DNA of 46,004 bases from Thermoleophilia bacterium (GTDB taxonomy: Bacteria > Actinomycetota > Thermoleophilia > Solirubrobacterales > 70-9), in NCBI GenBank assembly GCA_016650125.1, contig JAENWT010000019.1, positions 1-46,004 of the forward strand. The letters are read 5' to 3'. The position numbers were made by a program, and so were the translations under genes. Below are positions 7,835 to 16,100 of this stretch, piece after piece. The first letter of the stretch is position 1; each line of letters starts with the position of its first letter. Under the pieces are notes generated by a model. The model was given only the letters and a program-made list of their open reading frames with translations, was not told the origin of the DNA and did no database searches.

Positions 7835-10432
7835 TTACTGGTCGTGCTCGGGGGACCAGGCTTCCAATCCGTCGTCTCCGTCGTCCAGGACGGGGGCTTC
7901 GGTTTCGCCTTCGTAGCGGTCTTCGACTTCGGTTTTTTCCTTCTTGGCTTCTGAGCCGTTGCCAATGCCGTCCTTCTTGACCTTGCCGTTCTGCTGGTTT
8001 CCGTTGTTCTGGTTCTCCCCTCCCGCGCCCTTCTTCTTGCGGCGGCGGCGCTTCTTGCCGCCCTTCGGGAAGTTGCGCAGCAGTTCGCGGGCCACGGCGG
8101 AAGGCTTCCTCGCCATGCGCATGCGGGCACCGCGGAGGACCTCTTCGCCTTCCGGGGTGTGGGCGACCGAAGCGGCCAACAGTGAAACCGCGAGCCGGCG
8201 GTCCTGCTTGCGTGCCGCCTGGACCAGGCGGCGCGCGTTCTTGCCGTGGGCGCGGCCGGCCGAGTTGACCAGCAGGCCGAGCAGTCGTTTGGTCTCGGGC
8301 CAGCGCTGGACGGCGTATTCCTCGTGGAGCTCGCGGGTGTAGGAAGCGAGGCGCCAGACCCAGGCCTGGGCCTGGTCGCGCCGGCCGATGCGTTTGTCGA
8401 CCAGCGCCTGGAGCATCACCTTGGTACCGGCGCGCTTGTCCTCGCGGCCCCAGGTGCCGACGATGTCGATCGCGTCGTCGAAGGCCTCGGCGTCCTTGAG
8501 GTTGGCGATCTCGGTCAGCGCCTTGATCTTCAGCTGGGCGTTGCGGTTCCGCTGGACGCAGGTCAGGAGGTAGCGGCGGCGCAGTTCCTTGGTCTTGTCG
8601 TGCTGGAGCATCGCCTTCGCGCGGCGCCATCCCTGGGTGGTGACCCGGGCGCCGGCGAGGGCGGCCCAGACGTGCTGCTCGGCGTAGTCGAGGTTCTCGA
8701 CGGCGATCCGCCAGATGTCGCGCTCGAGAACTTCGATGCGCTTCTGGGGGTCGTCGGAGACGGGGACGATGCGGCGCTCGACCCGGACCTTGCGCCCGCG
8801 GCCGCGGCGGACCGGTCCGACCACGATCGCTCCGCCACGGTAGACGTCGCGGTCGAGCAGGCTGTGGAGCGTGACGATGGTCTCGTCGTGGGTGGTCGCC
8901 GGGTGGACGAAGTCGATCACCAGGCCGGCTTCCTTGCCGGGCGCGCGGCGGGTCACGCGGCCGACCCGCTGCTGGTAGATGCGCTTGGAGGCGGTCGGTG
9001 CCAGGTGCATGCAGATGGTCGCGCGGGGAGAGTTCCAGCCTTCGGCGAGCAGCTGCGCGTTGCAGAGCACGTCGATTTCTCCGCGCTCGAAGGCGGCGAG
9101 GGTCTCGGTCAGCTCGCGTTTGGGCGTCTCACCGGAGACGGCCTTGGCGTTGATATCGAACTCGCGGAAGGCGGCGGCGACGTTCTTGGCGTGCTGGACG
9201 CCGGCCGTGTAGAGCACTCCCGGCGCCTTGCGGAACCGCGACTTGTAGAGGTCGGCGATTGCCATGTTGAAAGGTGCCTGGTCGAGCAGTTTGGCCAGTT
9301 CGTCCTGGTCGAAGTCCTGGTCGACCTCGCCTTTGCGCAAGGGCACCTTGGCGATCGTCCTGACTCCGGGGCCGGGCGGGATGCGCAGGCAGCGCAGCGG
9401 CGAGATCACGCCACGGCGGGCGGCCTGGGCCAGGTCGAAACGGGAAGTCTGGGTGGGGAAGAGGTCGGCGACGTGTCGGGCGATCAGGGCGCCGGTCGCA
9501 GTCATGCCGATGAAGATCGGTCCGGTCCAGGCCCGGATGCAGGCGCTGGTCTTCTCGCCGAGAGCCGTGTGGGCCTCGTCGCAGATGACCACGGTGTAGG
9601 CGTCGGAGACGTGCTTGGCGTTACGCACGAACCACTGGTAGGTCTCGACCGTGACCGGACCATCGGCTTCGTCGCGGCCGTCGAGCAGAGGCGGGCGCAG
9701 ACGCTCCTTGTATCCGCGGTCGGAGATTTCGCCGATGAACTGGTCGACCAGGTTGCGGCGGTGGGTGAGGATCAGGACGCCGCCGGTGCGGGTGGCGTCG
9801 ATGAAGCCGACCGCGGCGACGGTCTTGCCGGCCCCGGTGGCGTGTTCGAACCAGAAGCGGCGCTCGGCGCCGGCGTCTTCGCCGGCGGCCTCGACGTCGA
9901 CGTCTTCGTCTTCGTCGCCCTTTTCTTCGGTCCAGTCCTGGGGCTCTTCGTCTTCCTCTTCGCGGGGTGCTTCGAGATCCTCTTCGGCGTCTTCGTCCTC
10001 GTCGACGTCCCCGTCTTCGTCCTCGTCTTCGTCCTCGGGCACTTCTTCGATCGCCGAGAACTCGATCGCGTCGTTGTCGGCCGCGACCTGCTGCTCGGCC
10101 AGGAGCTCGGTCAGCGTGCCGGAGAGGGCGTCGACCTGATGGGGGTTGAGCTCGGCTCCGTCGCGCAGCTTGGGCGGTTCGTCGCTGATCAGGCGTTCGA
10201 GGCCGAGCAGCAGCGAGAAGTTCCGGCGCCACTGGAGCGACGGTTCTTCGTTTCCGGCGTCGATCTCGGCCAGCGCGGCATCCAGCGCCCGCCGCCGGGC
10301 GGTTCCGGGCAGCAGCGCGTCGGCACTTTCATCGCCCAGGAGGAACGGCTCACGGGCAAATGCCGATGCTTGTTCGATGTCTGAAGCTGAAGGGGCCGTC
10401 TGCTTGACGGGCGCTGCTGTGCTCGGGGCCAT
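7835..10432 (-). CDS. SF2 DEAH-box helicase with acidic insertion
   Basis: An 865-residue stand-alone superfamily 2 helicase. Seen: a Q-like motif LNPHQVDAL near 95-103, Walker A ATGAGKT at 198-204, DEAH at 285-288, a GMTATG motif III, and QRVGRVTRRAPGK as motif VI. Between the Q-like motif and Walker A lies an Asp/Glu-dominated stretch (about 131-184). The region after the two RecA lobes is helical and rich in Ala/Arg, and the end is a Lys/Arg cluster followed by an Asn/Gln/Gly and acidic tail. Three starts are possible (10513 TTG, 10459 ATG, 10432 ATG); 10432 has an AAAGG site. The role is unknown, perhaps DNA repair or RNA remodelling. No nuclease or methylase is adjacent. Confidence 0.88.
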   Translation of the reverse strand: MAPSTAAPVKQTAPSASDIEQASAFAREPFLLGDESADALLPGTARRRALDAALAEIDAGNEEPSLQWRRNFSLLLGLERLISDEPPKLRDGAELNPHQVDALSGTLTELLAEQQVAADNDAIEFSAIEEVPEDEDEDEDGDVDEDEDAEEDLEAPREEEDEEPQDWTEEKGDEDEDVDVEAAGEDAGAERRFWFEHATGAGKTVAAVGFIDATRTGGVLILTHRRNLVDQFIGEISDRGYKERLRPPLLDGRDEADGPVTVETYQWFVRNAKHVSDAYTVVICDEAHTALGEKTSACIRAWTGPIFIGMTATGALIARHVADLFPTQTSRFDLAQAARRGVISPLRCLRIPPGPGVRTIAKVPLRKGEVDQDFDQDELAKLLDQAPFNMAIADLYKSRFRKAPGVLYTAGVQHAKNVAAAFREFDINAKAVSGETPKRELTETLAAFERGEIDVLCNAQLLAEGWNSPRATICMHLAPTASKRIYQQRVGRVTRRAPGKEAGLVIDFVHPATTHDETIVTLHSLLDRDVYRGGAIVVGPVRRGRGRKVRVERRIVPVSDDPQKRIEVLERDIWRIAVENLDYAEQHVWAALAGARVTTQGWRRAKAMLQHDKTKELRRRYLLTCVQRNRNAQLKIKALTEIANLKDAEAFDDAIDIVGTWGREDKRAGTKVMLQALVDKRIGRRDQAQAWVWRLASYTRELHEEYAVQRWPETKRLLGLLVNSAGRAHGKNARRLVQAARKQDRRLAVSLLAASVAHTPEGEEVLRGARMRMARKPSAVARELLRNFPKGGKKRRRRKKKGAGGENQNNGNQQNGKVKKDGIGNGSEAKKEKTEVEDRYEGETEAPVLDDGDDGLEAWSPEHDQ

Positions 10433-10567
10433 TAAGCCTTTGTAGGTAGTCCGGACCATGATCCTGGTCCAGCCCGGACGAGTTGGATGATGGAAAATCT
10501 CCGCCGGCGACAAATGATTGTCGGCCGCCGCAAACCTCCGTGACCTGACCCTGCAAGGATCAGATAC

Positions 10568-11188
10568 GTGTATTTAACCAGTATTGACATGTCAAAGTCG
10601 CCTCACACCCGTTTCCGCACCCTCGCGGCCGCCCTGATCGCCTCGATCTGCGCCTTCGCCCTGATCGCCTGCGGGTCCGGCGATTCCAGCGACAGTGGCG
10701 CTCCGCCGCCGGATTACGCGAAGAAGCTGGCCGGCTCCCCGCCCCCGCTGGCCGCCCTCCACAAGCAGGGTGACGAGGTCCTTGACGGCGGCAAGGAAGC
10801 GTTCGACTCTCGCATCGACGAGCTCGAAGGCTTCCCCAAGGTGGTCAACGTGTGGGGGTCGTGGTGCGGTCCCTGCCGGGCAGAGTTCCCCCATTTCCAG
10901 CAGGCGAGCGCGAACCTCGGCAAGGTCGTGGCCTTCCTCGGGGTCGATTCGAATGACGACACGGCTTCAGCCAAGGACTTCCTCGACGACCACCAGGTGC
11001 CTTACCCGAGCTACTCCGATCACGACAAGGAGATCGGCAACTCGATCGGAGTGACTGCCGGCATCCCGGCGACCGTGTTCTTCAACTCCGAAGGCGAGCA
11101 GACCTTCACCAAGTTCGGCCCGTACACCAGCCAGGAGGAGCTGGAAGCCGACATCAGGACCTACGCCATCGAAGGCAAGGGCGGCTGA
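10568..11188 (+). CDS. TlpA/ResA-like thioredoxin-fold lipoprotein
   Basis: A 206-residue exported thiol-disulfide protein. A lipobox LIAC places the lipidated Cys at residue 34 (numbered from GTG 10568), followed by a Ser/Gly/Pro linker. The thioredoxin domain has WCGPC at 98-102 and a cis-Pro motif AGIPATVFF. Such proteins reduce or oxidise thiols outside the membrane, often for cytochrome c maturation. The GTG start has an AAGGA site 8 bases upstream; the ATG at 10589 would also leave a complete signal peptide. A 12-bp palindrome TTGACATGTCAA covers that ATG (10584-10595). The gene is divergent from the helicase. Confidence 0.92.
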   Translation: MYLTSIDMSKSPHTRFRTLAAALIASICAFALIACGSGDSSDSGAPPPDYAKKLAGSPPPLAALHKQGDEVLDGGKEAFDSRIDELEGFPKVVNVWGSWCGPCRAEFPHFQQASANLGKVVAFLGVDSNDDTASAKDFLDDHQVPYPSYSDHDKEIGNSIGVTAGIPATVFFNSEGEQTFTKFGPYTSQEELEADIRTYAIEGKGG

Positions 11189-11221
11189 CGCTTCAGTCGC
11201 CTCCCGGGTGCGCCCGACCGT

Positions 11222-11227
11222 TACGCT
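11222..11227 (+). promoter_or_regulatory. -10 box of the nfeD-like gene, leaderless spacing
   Basis: TACGCT ends six bases before the GTG start at 11234. I see no ribosome-binding site, so a leaderless transcript is likely. Confidence 0.45.
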
Positions 11228-11233
11228 CAAGAT

Positions 11234-11869
11234 GTGGAGCTGACCGATCCGACTCTCGTTTTCCTCCTGATCACCCTCGGGCTGGTCGGCGTGGGGATCG
11301 AGACCCTGACTCCGGGCGGTTTCGTTTCCGGCCTGGTCGGCATCGTCGCCCTCGTCCTCGGCGTGATCGGCGCGATCGACCTGAACGCCACCGCCGGCGG
11401 CATCGGCCTGCTCATTCTTTCGGTTGCTTTCTTCATCAGCGCCGTCGCGCTGAAGCGCTACCGCCCGCTCTCGATCGCCGGCGTCATCGCGCTGATCCTC
11501 TCGGGGGTCTTCATGTTCGACCGCGATACCGACCCGACCTCGATCCCGGCGGTTGTCGCCGGCTCGGTTGTGCTCGGCGCCTTCCTGCTCTTCGTGATCG
11601 AGCGGGTCAGCGCGGTCAAGGCGACGCCGGTCCGTTACGGCCCCGAAGAGCTGGTTGGCCTGACCGGCGACGTGCGCCAGGGCCTGAGCCCCTCCGGGCA
11701 GGTCTTCATCGACGGCGCGCTCTGGCAGGCCGAGCTCTCCGAGCCTTCGCAGTCGGCGACCGTCGGCGATCGCATCCGGGTCGACGGCATTCGTGGCCTC
11801 ACACTTCTGGTCAGCCCCGAAGGGTCGGCCCCAATCTCAAGCCAAACAATTGAAGGAGCTGATTCCTGA
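11234..11869 (+). CDS. NfeD-family membrane protein
   Basis: A 211-residue protein with about four hydrophobic helices in the first 130 residues and a C-terminal OB-fold domain (about 145-200) with the NfeD pattern of a Gly-rich turn followed by [10 protein letters not shown]. NfeD proteins partner with SPFH/stomatin proteins encoded beside them in membrane microdomains. This one overlaps the SPFH gene by one base (TGATG), matching that arrangement. It lacks the N-terminal ClpP-class protease domain of long NfeD forms. Confidence 0.9.
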   Translation: MELTDPTLVFLLITLGLVGVGIETLTPGGFVSGLVGIVALVLGVIGAIDLNATAGGIGLLILSVAFFISAVALKRYRPLSIAGVIALILSGVFMFDRDTDPTSIPAVVAGSVVLGAFLLFVIERVSAVKATPVRYGPEELVGLTGDVRQGLSPSGQVFIDGALWQAELSEPSQSATVGDRIRVDGIRGLTLLVSPEGSAPISSQTIEGADS

Positions 11870-12741
11870 TGGAAGTCCTGGGCGCTGTTGTAGTGATCTT
11901 CGCCATCTTCCTGCTGGTGGTGCTTTTCTCGGCCATCAAGATCCTGCGCGAGTACGAGCGCGGAGTGATCTTCCGGCTGGGCCGGCTGATCGACATGAAG
12001 GGCCCGGGACTGATCCTGCTGATCCCGTTCATCGACCGCATGGTGAAGATCGACCTGCGAACGGTCACGCTGAACATCCCGCCGCAGGAGGTCATCACCC
12101 GCGACAACGTTCCGACCTCGGTCAACGCGGTCTGCTACTTCCGCGTGATCGACCCGAACCGGGCGATCACCGACGTCGAGAACTTCCTGATCGCCACCTC
12201 GCAGATCGCCCAGACCTCGTTGCGAGCGGTCCTCGGCAAGGCCGAGCTCGACGAGATCCTGGCCGAGCGCGAACGGCTCAACGAATCCCTCCAGAAGATC
12301 ATCGACGAGCAGACCGAGCCCTGGGGCGTCAAGGTCACGACGGTCGAGATCAAGGACGTCGAGATTCCCGAACAGATGCAGCGGGCGATGGCCCGTCAGG
12401 CCGAGGCCGAGCGTGAGCGCCGCGCCAAGATCATCAACTCCGAGGGCGAATACCAGGCCGCGGAGAAGCTGACCCAGGCCGCCGACATCATCAGCCGCAA
12501 CCCGGCATCGCTCCAGCTGCGTTACCTGCAGACCCTGCTCGAGATCAGTGGCAATCAGAACTCGACCGTGATCTTCCCGCTGCCGATGGACCTGATCTCT
12601 GCCTTCCAGGAAGGCATGAAGAGCCTGCCCAGCGTGGTCGGCCGCAAGGACAACCCGGCCAACCCGGATTACGAGAAGCCGGCGCCGCCTCCGCCACCCC
12701 CGCCGCCCGAGGCACCCGAAGCACCCGAGCCGCCGGCCTGA
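11869..12741 (+). CDS. SPFH/Band 7 (stomatin-like) protein
   Basis: A 290-residue protein. One N-terminal membrane helix (about 3-25) precedes a Band 7 domain that starts with [14 protein letters not shown] and includes [30 protein letters not shown] long charged coiled-coil (ERERLNES... to [12 protein letters not shown]) follows, then a Pro-rich tail with a run of eight Pro. Such proteins oligomerise into cages or scaffolds on the membrane and regulate proteases or membrane order. Translationally coupled to the NfeD-like gene. Confidence 0.94.
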   Translation: MEVLGAVVVIFAIFLLVVLFSAIKILREYERGVIFRLGRLIDMKGPGLILLIPFIDRMVKIDLRTVTLNIPPQEVITRDNVPTSVNAVCYFRVIDPNRAITDVENFLIATSQIAQTSLRAVLGKAELDEILAERERLNESLQKIIDEQTEPWGVKVTTVEIKDVEIPEQMQRAMARQAEAERERRAKIINSEGEYQAAEKLTQAADIISRNPASLQLRYLQTLLEISGNQNSTVIFPLPMDLISAFQEGMKSLPSVVGRKDNPANPDYEKPAPPPPPPPPEAPEAPEPPA

Positions 12742-12745
12742 AGAA

Positions 12746-13792
12746 TTGGCTTCGCCGGAAATCCGGATCGATCAGCTCACCGGAACCCGGGTGCTGATCG
12801 CTCCCGGCCGGGCCGAGCGGCCCGACCAGTTCGAGTTGCGTGACTGGCAGCCGCATGGTCCCGACGGTTGCCCGTTTTGCGAAGGCTCGGAGGGGCAGAC
12901 CCCGCCCGAGCTCGATGCCGACCGGCCGGACGGGTCGGCCCCCGACGGCCCCGGCTGGCTGACCCGGACCGTGCCTAACCTCTATCCGGCGCTGATCCCG
13001 GCAGAAGACGCCGAGGGCGATGCCGAGACCGAAGCCGGCGCGTTCGCCAGTACCGCCGACCCGTTGCTGGCCTCGTCGCGATCGGCCGAGCCGGACATGT
13101 TCGCCTCGAGACCGGCGATCGGGGCTCACGACGTTCTCATCAACTCACCTCGGCACATCACCTCGATCGGCCAGCTGGATCCAGCGGAGCTCGAGGTCGT
13201 GGTGGCCGCCTGGCGCCGGCGGATGAACGCGCGGTCTGACGCGCCGTACGTACAGCTGATCCTCAACGAGGGTCCCGACTCCGGCGCCTCGCTCGAGCAC
13301 AGCCACACCCAGATCGGCGCCTCGCCTTTCGTGCCGGCCGCGGTCGCGCGGGAGCGGGAGCGCTTCAACTCCTACCGCGAGCGCACCGCCGGGGCCAGCC
13401 TGCTCGGGGAGGTTCTCCGCGAAGAGATCCGCCGCGGCGACCGGCTGGTCGCGATCGACGACGAAGTCGCCCTGATCTGTCCCTGGGCCTCGCGGTTCCC
13501 GTACGAGATGCGTTTGATTCCTCGCCGACCGCGGGCGAGGTTCGAAGACGACGAGGGTGGCGCCAACATGCTCGGCCGGGCGTTCGCAGGGCTGAACGAG
13601 CTGTTCGGCCAGCAGCCCCAGCTCAACCTCTGGGTGAAGACCGCGCCGCGCGGGGTCGAGCACTTCCACTGGCACCTCGACCTGGTCCCCCGGCTCGCGC
13701 CGAGCTCCGCCTTCGAGATGGCCACCGGCGTCGACATCAACGTGATCTCGCCGGAAAAAGCGGCCGCCGGGCTGCGCGAAGCGATGTCGTAG
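12746..13792 (+). CDS. galT: galactose-1-phosphate uridylyltransferase-like protein
   Basis: A 348-residue HIT-superfamily nucleotidyltransferase. A zinc-type CPFC motif sits at 42-45. The active-site HSHTQ is at 185-189, with His187 as the expected nucleophile, and a second histidine cluster EHFHWHLDL follows. The family transfers UMP (or AMP in ADP-glucose phosphorylases) between sugar phosphates. No galK or galE is adjacent, so another hexose-1-phosphate is possible. The TTG start at 12746, 4 bases after the SPFH stop, is required for the conserved N-terminus; I see no better start. Confidence 0.87.
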   Translation: MASPEIRIDQLTGTRVLIAPGRAERPDQFELRDWQPHGPDGCPFCEGSEGQTPPELDADRPDGSAPDGPGWLTRTVPNLYPALIPAEDAEGDAETEAGAFASTADPLLASSRSAEPDMFASRPAIGAHDVLINSPRHITSIGQLDPAELEVVVAAWRRRMNARSDAPYVQLILNEGPDSGASLEHSHTQIGASPFVPAAVARERERFNSYRERTAGASLLGEVLREEIRRGDRLVAIDDEVALICPWASRFPYEMRLIPRRPRARFEDDEGGANMLGRAFAGLNELFGQQPQLNLWVKTAPRGVEHFHWHLDLVPRLAPSSAFEMATGVDINVISPEKAAAGLREAMS

Positions 13793-13795
13793 GGT
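13790..13795 (+). promoter_or_regulatory. -10 box, leaderless spacing
   Basis: TAGGGT ends six bases before the ATG at 13802 and overlaps the stop codon of the galT-like gene, giving this unknown gene its own candidate start of transcription. Confidence 0.45.
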
Positions 13796-13801
13796 CCAGA
13801 G

Positions 13802-14491
13802 ATGCCCCTAGAGAACCGTCCCATCCCGCACTTCATCGCCGACGCGTCCCAGCACGGCATCCCCCACGGCCGCTTCGCCGAGCGCCTTTCCTCCGTCTTC
13901 CGCGACGCCTGCGCCGAGATCAAGGACCTGCCGGAGGGCACCGAGGTCCCGGACGAGATCGTCTGGTTCCCCGAGCGCGCCTGGAGCGGCCGCGTCTGGA
14001 TTCCGGCAAGCGCCGGCGGCGAGGCGGTACTAGAGGAGGGCGCCGAACCGACCGGCATCGAGTTCTTCGGTTTCGTCTCCTTCGTCCAGCCGGTCGGCGA
14101 GGATCCGGTTGACTTCGAGGCGTCGGTCGACTTCACCGACGTGATCGCGGCCGACAACCCGGACTGGGCGATCGACCTCGGCGACGAAGTCATCGGCAAG
14201 TGGCAGGGCGAGAACGGGCGCGAGGCCGACATCACCCTGATCTGGGGCCGCTCCCTGATCAAGGAGGCCTTCGCGGCCACGGCCGAGCTGAACGGCTCCG
14301 CGGTCGATCAGGACCCGCTCTTCGCCGACCGTTTCACGCTTATCGCCCCGGACGCACTCAAGAACTACGGCGACGACGCCTACCTCGACATCTACCTCTG
14401 GACCTCCCGCGGCAAGCAGGTAGCCCGCGAAAGCCTCTACGACATCGAAGAGGTCGAGGCCGACACGCAGGAAGAAGCCGCGAAGGATTGA
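13802..14491 (+). CDS. conserved-looking protein of unknown function
   Basis: A 229-residue soluble, acidic protein without signal peptide or membrane segment. It has many aromatic residues in beta-like stretches (IVWFPERAWSGRVWIPAS, GIEFFGFVSF, WAIDLGDEVIGKWQGENG, ADITLIWG), and a Glu-rich C-terminus. Codon use matches the neighbours, so it looks native. I do not recognise the family. It is probably cytoplasmic. It sits between the galT-like gene and a small membrane protein gene, and neither suggests a job. Confidence 0.75.
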   Translation: MPLENRPIPHFIADASQHGIPHGRFAERLSSVFRDACAEIKDLPEGTEVPDEIVWFPERAWSGRVWIPASAGGEAVLEEGAEPTGIEFFGFVSFVQPVGEDPVDFEASVDFTDVIAADNPDWAIDLGDEVIGKWQGENGREADITLIWGRSLIKEAFAATAELNGSAVDQDPLFADRFTLIAPDALKNYGDDAYLDIYLWTSRGKQVARESLYDIEEVEADTQEEAAKD

Positions 14492-14540
14492 AAGTAGTTG
14501 TGTGAGTGACTCGAATCTGCCGATTCCCGGTCGGTGACCC

Positions 14541-14975
14541 TTGTCCCGCGACCGCGAGCCGAAACCGCCACATCGGCTGCTGAGAATGTGGGCCTGGCTG
14601 GTCGGCGGGTTTCTCGTCTTCCTGGTTCTGGCGATGGGAGCCGTGGCGTTCTACCTCCACGATTCCGGCCCCGAAAGCTGCGACAGCTACGAGTTCAATT
14701 CCGACAAATGGCTCTCCTACGACGACACCGACAACGAGGCCGGAGACATGGTCCGGTGTAAGACGCTGAACGGCATGAGTCAGGCGGACGTGCTCGACAC
14801 GCTCGGTTCGACCTGGCTCAACGACAGGTCCCGTTCGTTAAAGACGGCATGGATCTTTCGCGCGGGCGAGGTCGACGACGGTTACGGCGGAACGGAGCGG
14901 CAGCAGCTCTACGTCAACTTCAACGGCAAAGGTAATGTGACCGGCACCACCCTTGCCTATCCCGAGACAGACTGA
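14541..14975 (+). CDS. membrane-anchored small protein with BamE/SmpA-like pattern
   Basis: A 144-residue protein with an N-terminal anchor (about 16-42) and an outside domain with two Cys. The pattern 'L-N-G-M-S-x-x-D-V-L-D-T-L-G-S-T-W ... aromatic strand ... L-Y-V-N-F-N-G-K-G-N-V' resembles the small BamE/SmpA fold, which in Gram-positive bacteria occurs in orphan envelope proteins. This is a pattern resemblance, not a proven homology. The start is uncertain: TTG at 14541 gives the full basic N-terminus, and ATG at 14586 would cut into the anchor. tRNA-Arg follows 22 bases later. Confidence 0.6.
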   Translation: MSRDREPKPPHRLLRMWAWLVGGFLVFLVLAMGAVAFYLHDSGPESCDSYEFNSDKWLSYDDTDNEAGDMVRCKTLNGMSQADVLDTLGSTWLNDRSRSLKTAWIFRAGEVDDGYGGTERQQLYVNFNGKGNVTGTTLAYPETD

Positions 14976-14997
14976 GCCGGATAAAGTTGGAAGCCGA

Positions 14998-15071
<74 letters not shown>

Positions 15072-15073
15072 TG

Positions 15074-15592
15074 TCACCTCAGGACGCATCTACTGCTTGC
15101 CCGTACGATCAGGCGATTCAAGCCACTGTTCCGGGGCAAATTTCCGTTCGAGTTCGTGAACGTAGCCAGCTGGGTGGGCGTGATCTGCGGCCTCACCCTC
15201 TCGAAAGTGCACCGGGCGAGTGGCCGGGTGGGGAGGAGGTACGCTTCTTTCAGAGTTCTCGTGATCGCCGCCTTTTGCCGAACCATGTACGCAGAAGCCT
15301 GGGCTTCGGTCGGTCGGTCGGTCAGAATGTTCATGCCCGGTTCATTTCGGCAAGCGAGCATCGACTTCTCGTCCATTTTCTTCGCCTCGCCGACATCTTC
15401 GGCCTGGGCTGCGTTCTTGTTCGCGGCCTCGGCAGCACAGTCGACCAGTTCTTCGCTGAAGCCGTAACGATCTGCCAGCCGGTGGAACATCGCGGTCGTA
15501 GCCGCGCTGTCCGTGTCCGCTTCTCCAGAACCGCATGCGGACAGGATCAGGAGACTGATCGCCCCCAGGGTGGCGGTTGCTCTGATGTTCAC
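15074..15592 (-). CDS. lipoprotein of unknown function
   Basis: A 172-residue protein with a lipoprotein signal peptide (hydrophobic residues 7-19, lipobox LSAC with Cys20) and an acidic, Ala-rich mature part containing four more Cys at irregular spacing. An AGGAGG ribosome-binding site (complement of 15599-15604) lies upstream of the ATG, unlike most genes here. The tail after about residue 115 is polar and basic. I do not recognise a family. The stop lies against the 3' end of tRNA-Arg. Confidence 0.72.
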   Translation of the reverse strand: MNIRATATLGAISLLILSACGSGEADTDSAATTAMFHRLADRYGFSEELVDCAAEAANKNAAQAEDVGEAKKMDEKSMLACRNEPGMNILTDRPTEAQASAYMVRQKAAITRTLKEAYLLPTRPLARCTFERVRPQITPTQLATFTNSNGNLPRNSGLNRLIVRASSRCVLR

Positions 15593-15720
15593 TGGTGACC
15601 TCCTGATGGATTGATTCAGCCGAGACGAAGGGCACGATATCTACCGCAGGGCTACCGCGATGGCGACGGGCCCGGCCGGGATGCGCGTTAGGCTCGTTGC
15701 TCCCGCCGTTAATCGACCGA

Positions 15721-16062
15721 ATGTTGAGCATGACGCCCGTCAAACGAATGACCTTGGTCGCGGCTCCGTTCCTCGCAGCGTTGCTCCTGGGAGCCTCGTG
15801 TAGCGAGAGCGTCGAGATCGGTGACAACACGGTCTCGAAGAGTGAGATCGAATCCAAGGCCACCGAAGTGTTGTCGGCCAAGGTCGGTCAGACCCCGAAG
15901 TCAATCGTCTGTCCGGGCGACCTGGAGGCCAAGGCGGGCAAAAGCGAAGAATGCACCCTGACCGCCAAGGATGGCACCGCGTACAAGATGTCCGCCACAA
16001 TCAAGTCAGTCAAGGGCGATACGGTCGACTTCGACTTCCAGGTGGCCAGTAAGCCTGAATAG
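15721..16062 (+). CDS. DUF4333-type lipoprotein
   Basis: About 113 residues. A signal peptide ending in a lipobox-like GASC is followed by a DUF4333-like domain: a helix with S-K-S-E-I-E, a conserved CPGDLEAKAGKSEECTL block with two Cys likely to pair, and a terminal strand DTVDFDFQVA. DUF4333 proteins are small actinobacterial exported proteins of unknown role. Start uncertain among ATG 15721, 15730 and 15748, all of which keep the signal peptide. A TAGGCT box at 15689-15694 may be the -10. Confidence 0.8.
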   Translation: MLSMTPVKRMTLVAAPFLAALLLGASCSESVEIGDNTVSKSEIESKATEVLSAKVGQTPKSIVCPGDLEAKAGKSEECTLTAKDGTAYKMSATIKSVKGDTVDFDFQVASKPE

Positions 16063-16100
16063 GGCGCCGCCTTCAGGTCCGATCCAGGCCGACCCTATAT

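Noticed and set aside
8246-10384. 712-codon open frame on the plus strand opposite the helicase
   Set aside because: It is antisense to a gene with full helicase motifs. Its composition (Val/Leu/Asp/Gly runs without motifs) is the mirror of a high-GC codon pattern.
10584-10595. TTGACATGTCAA palindrome as a regulatory operator of the TlpA gene
   Set aside because: If translation starts at the GTG 10568, the palindrome lies inside the coding part. A 12-bp match alone is weak, so I only mention it in the gene entry.
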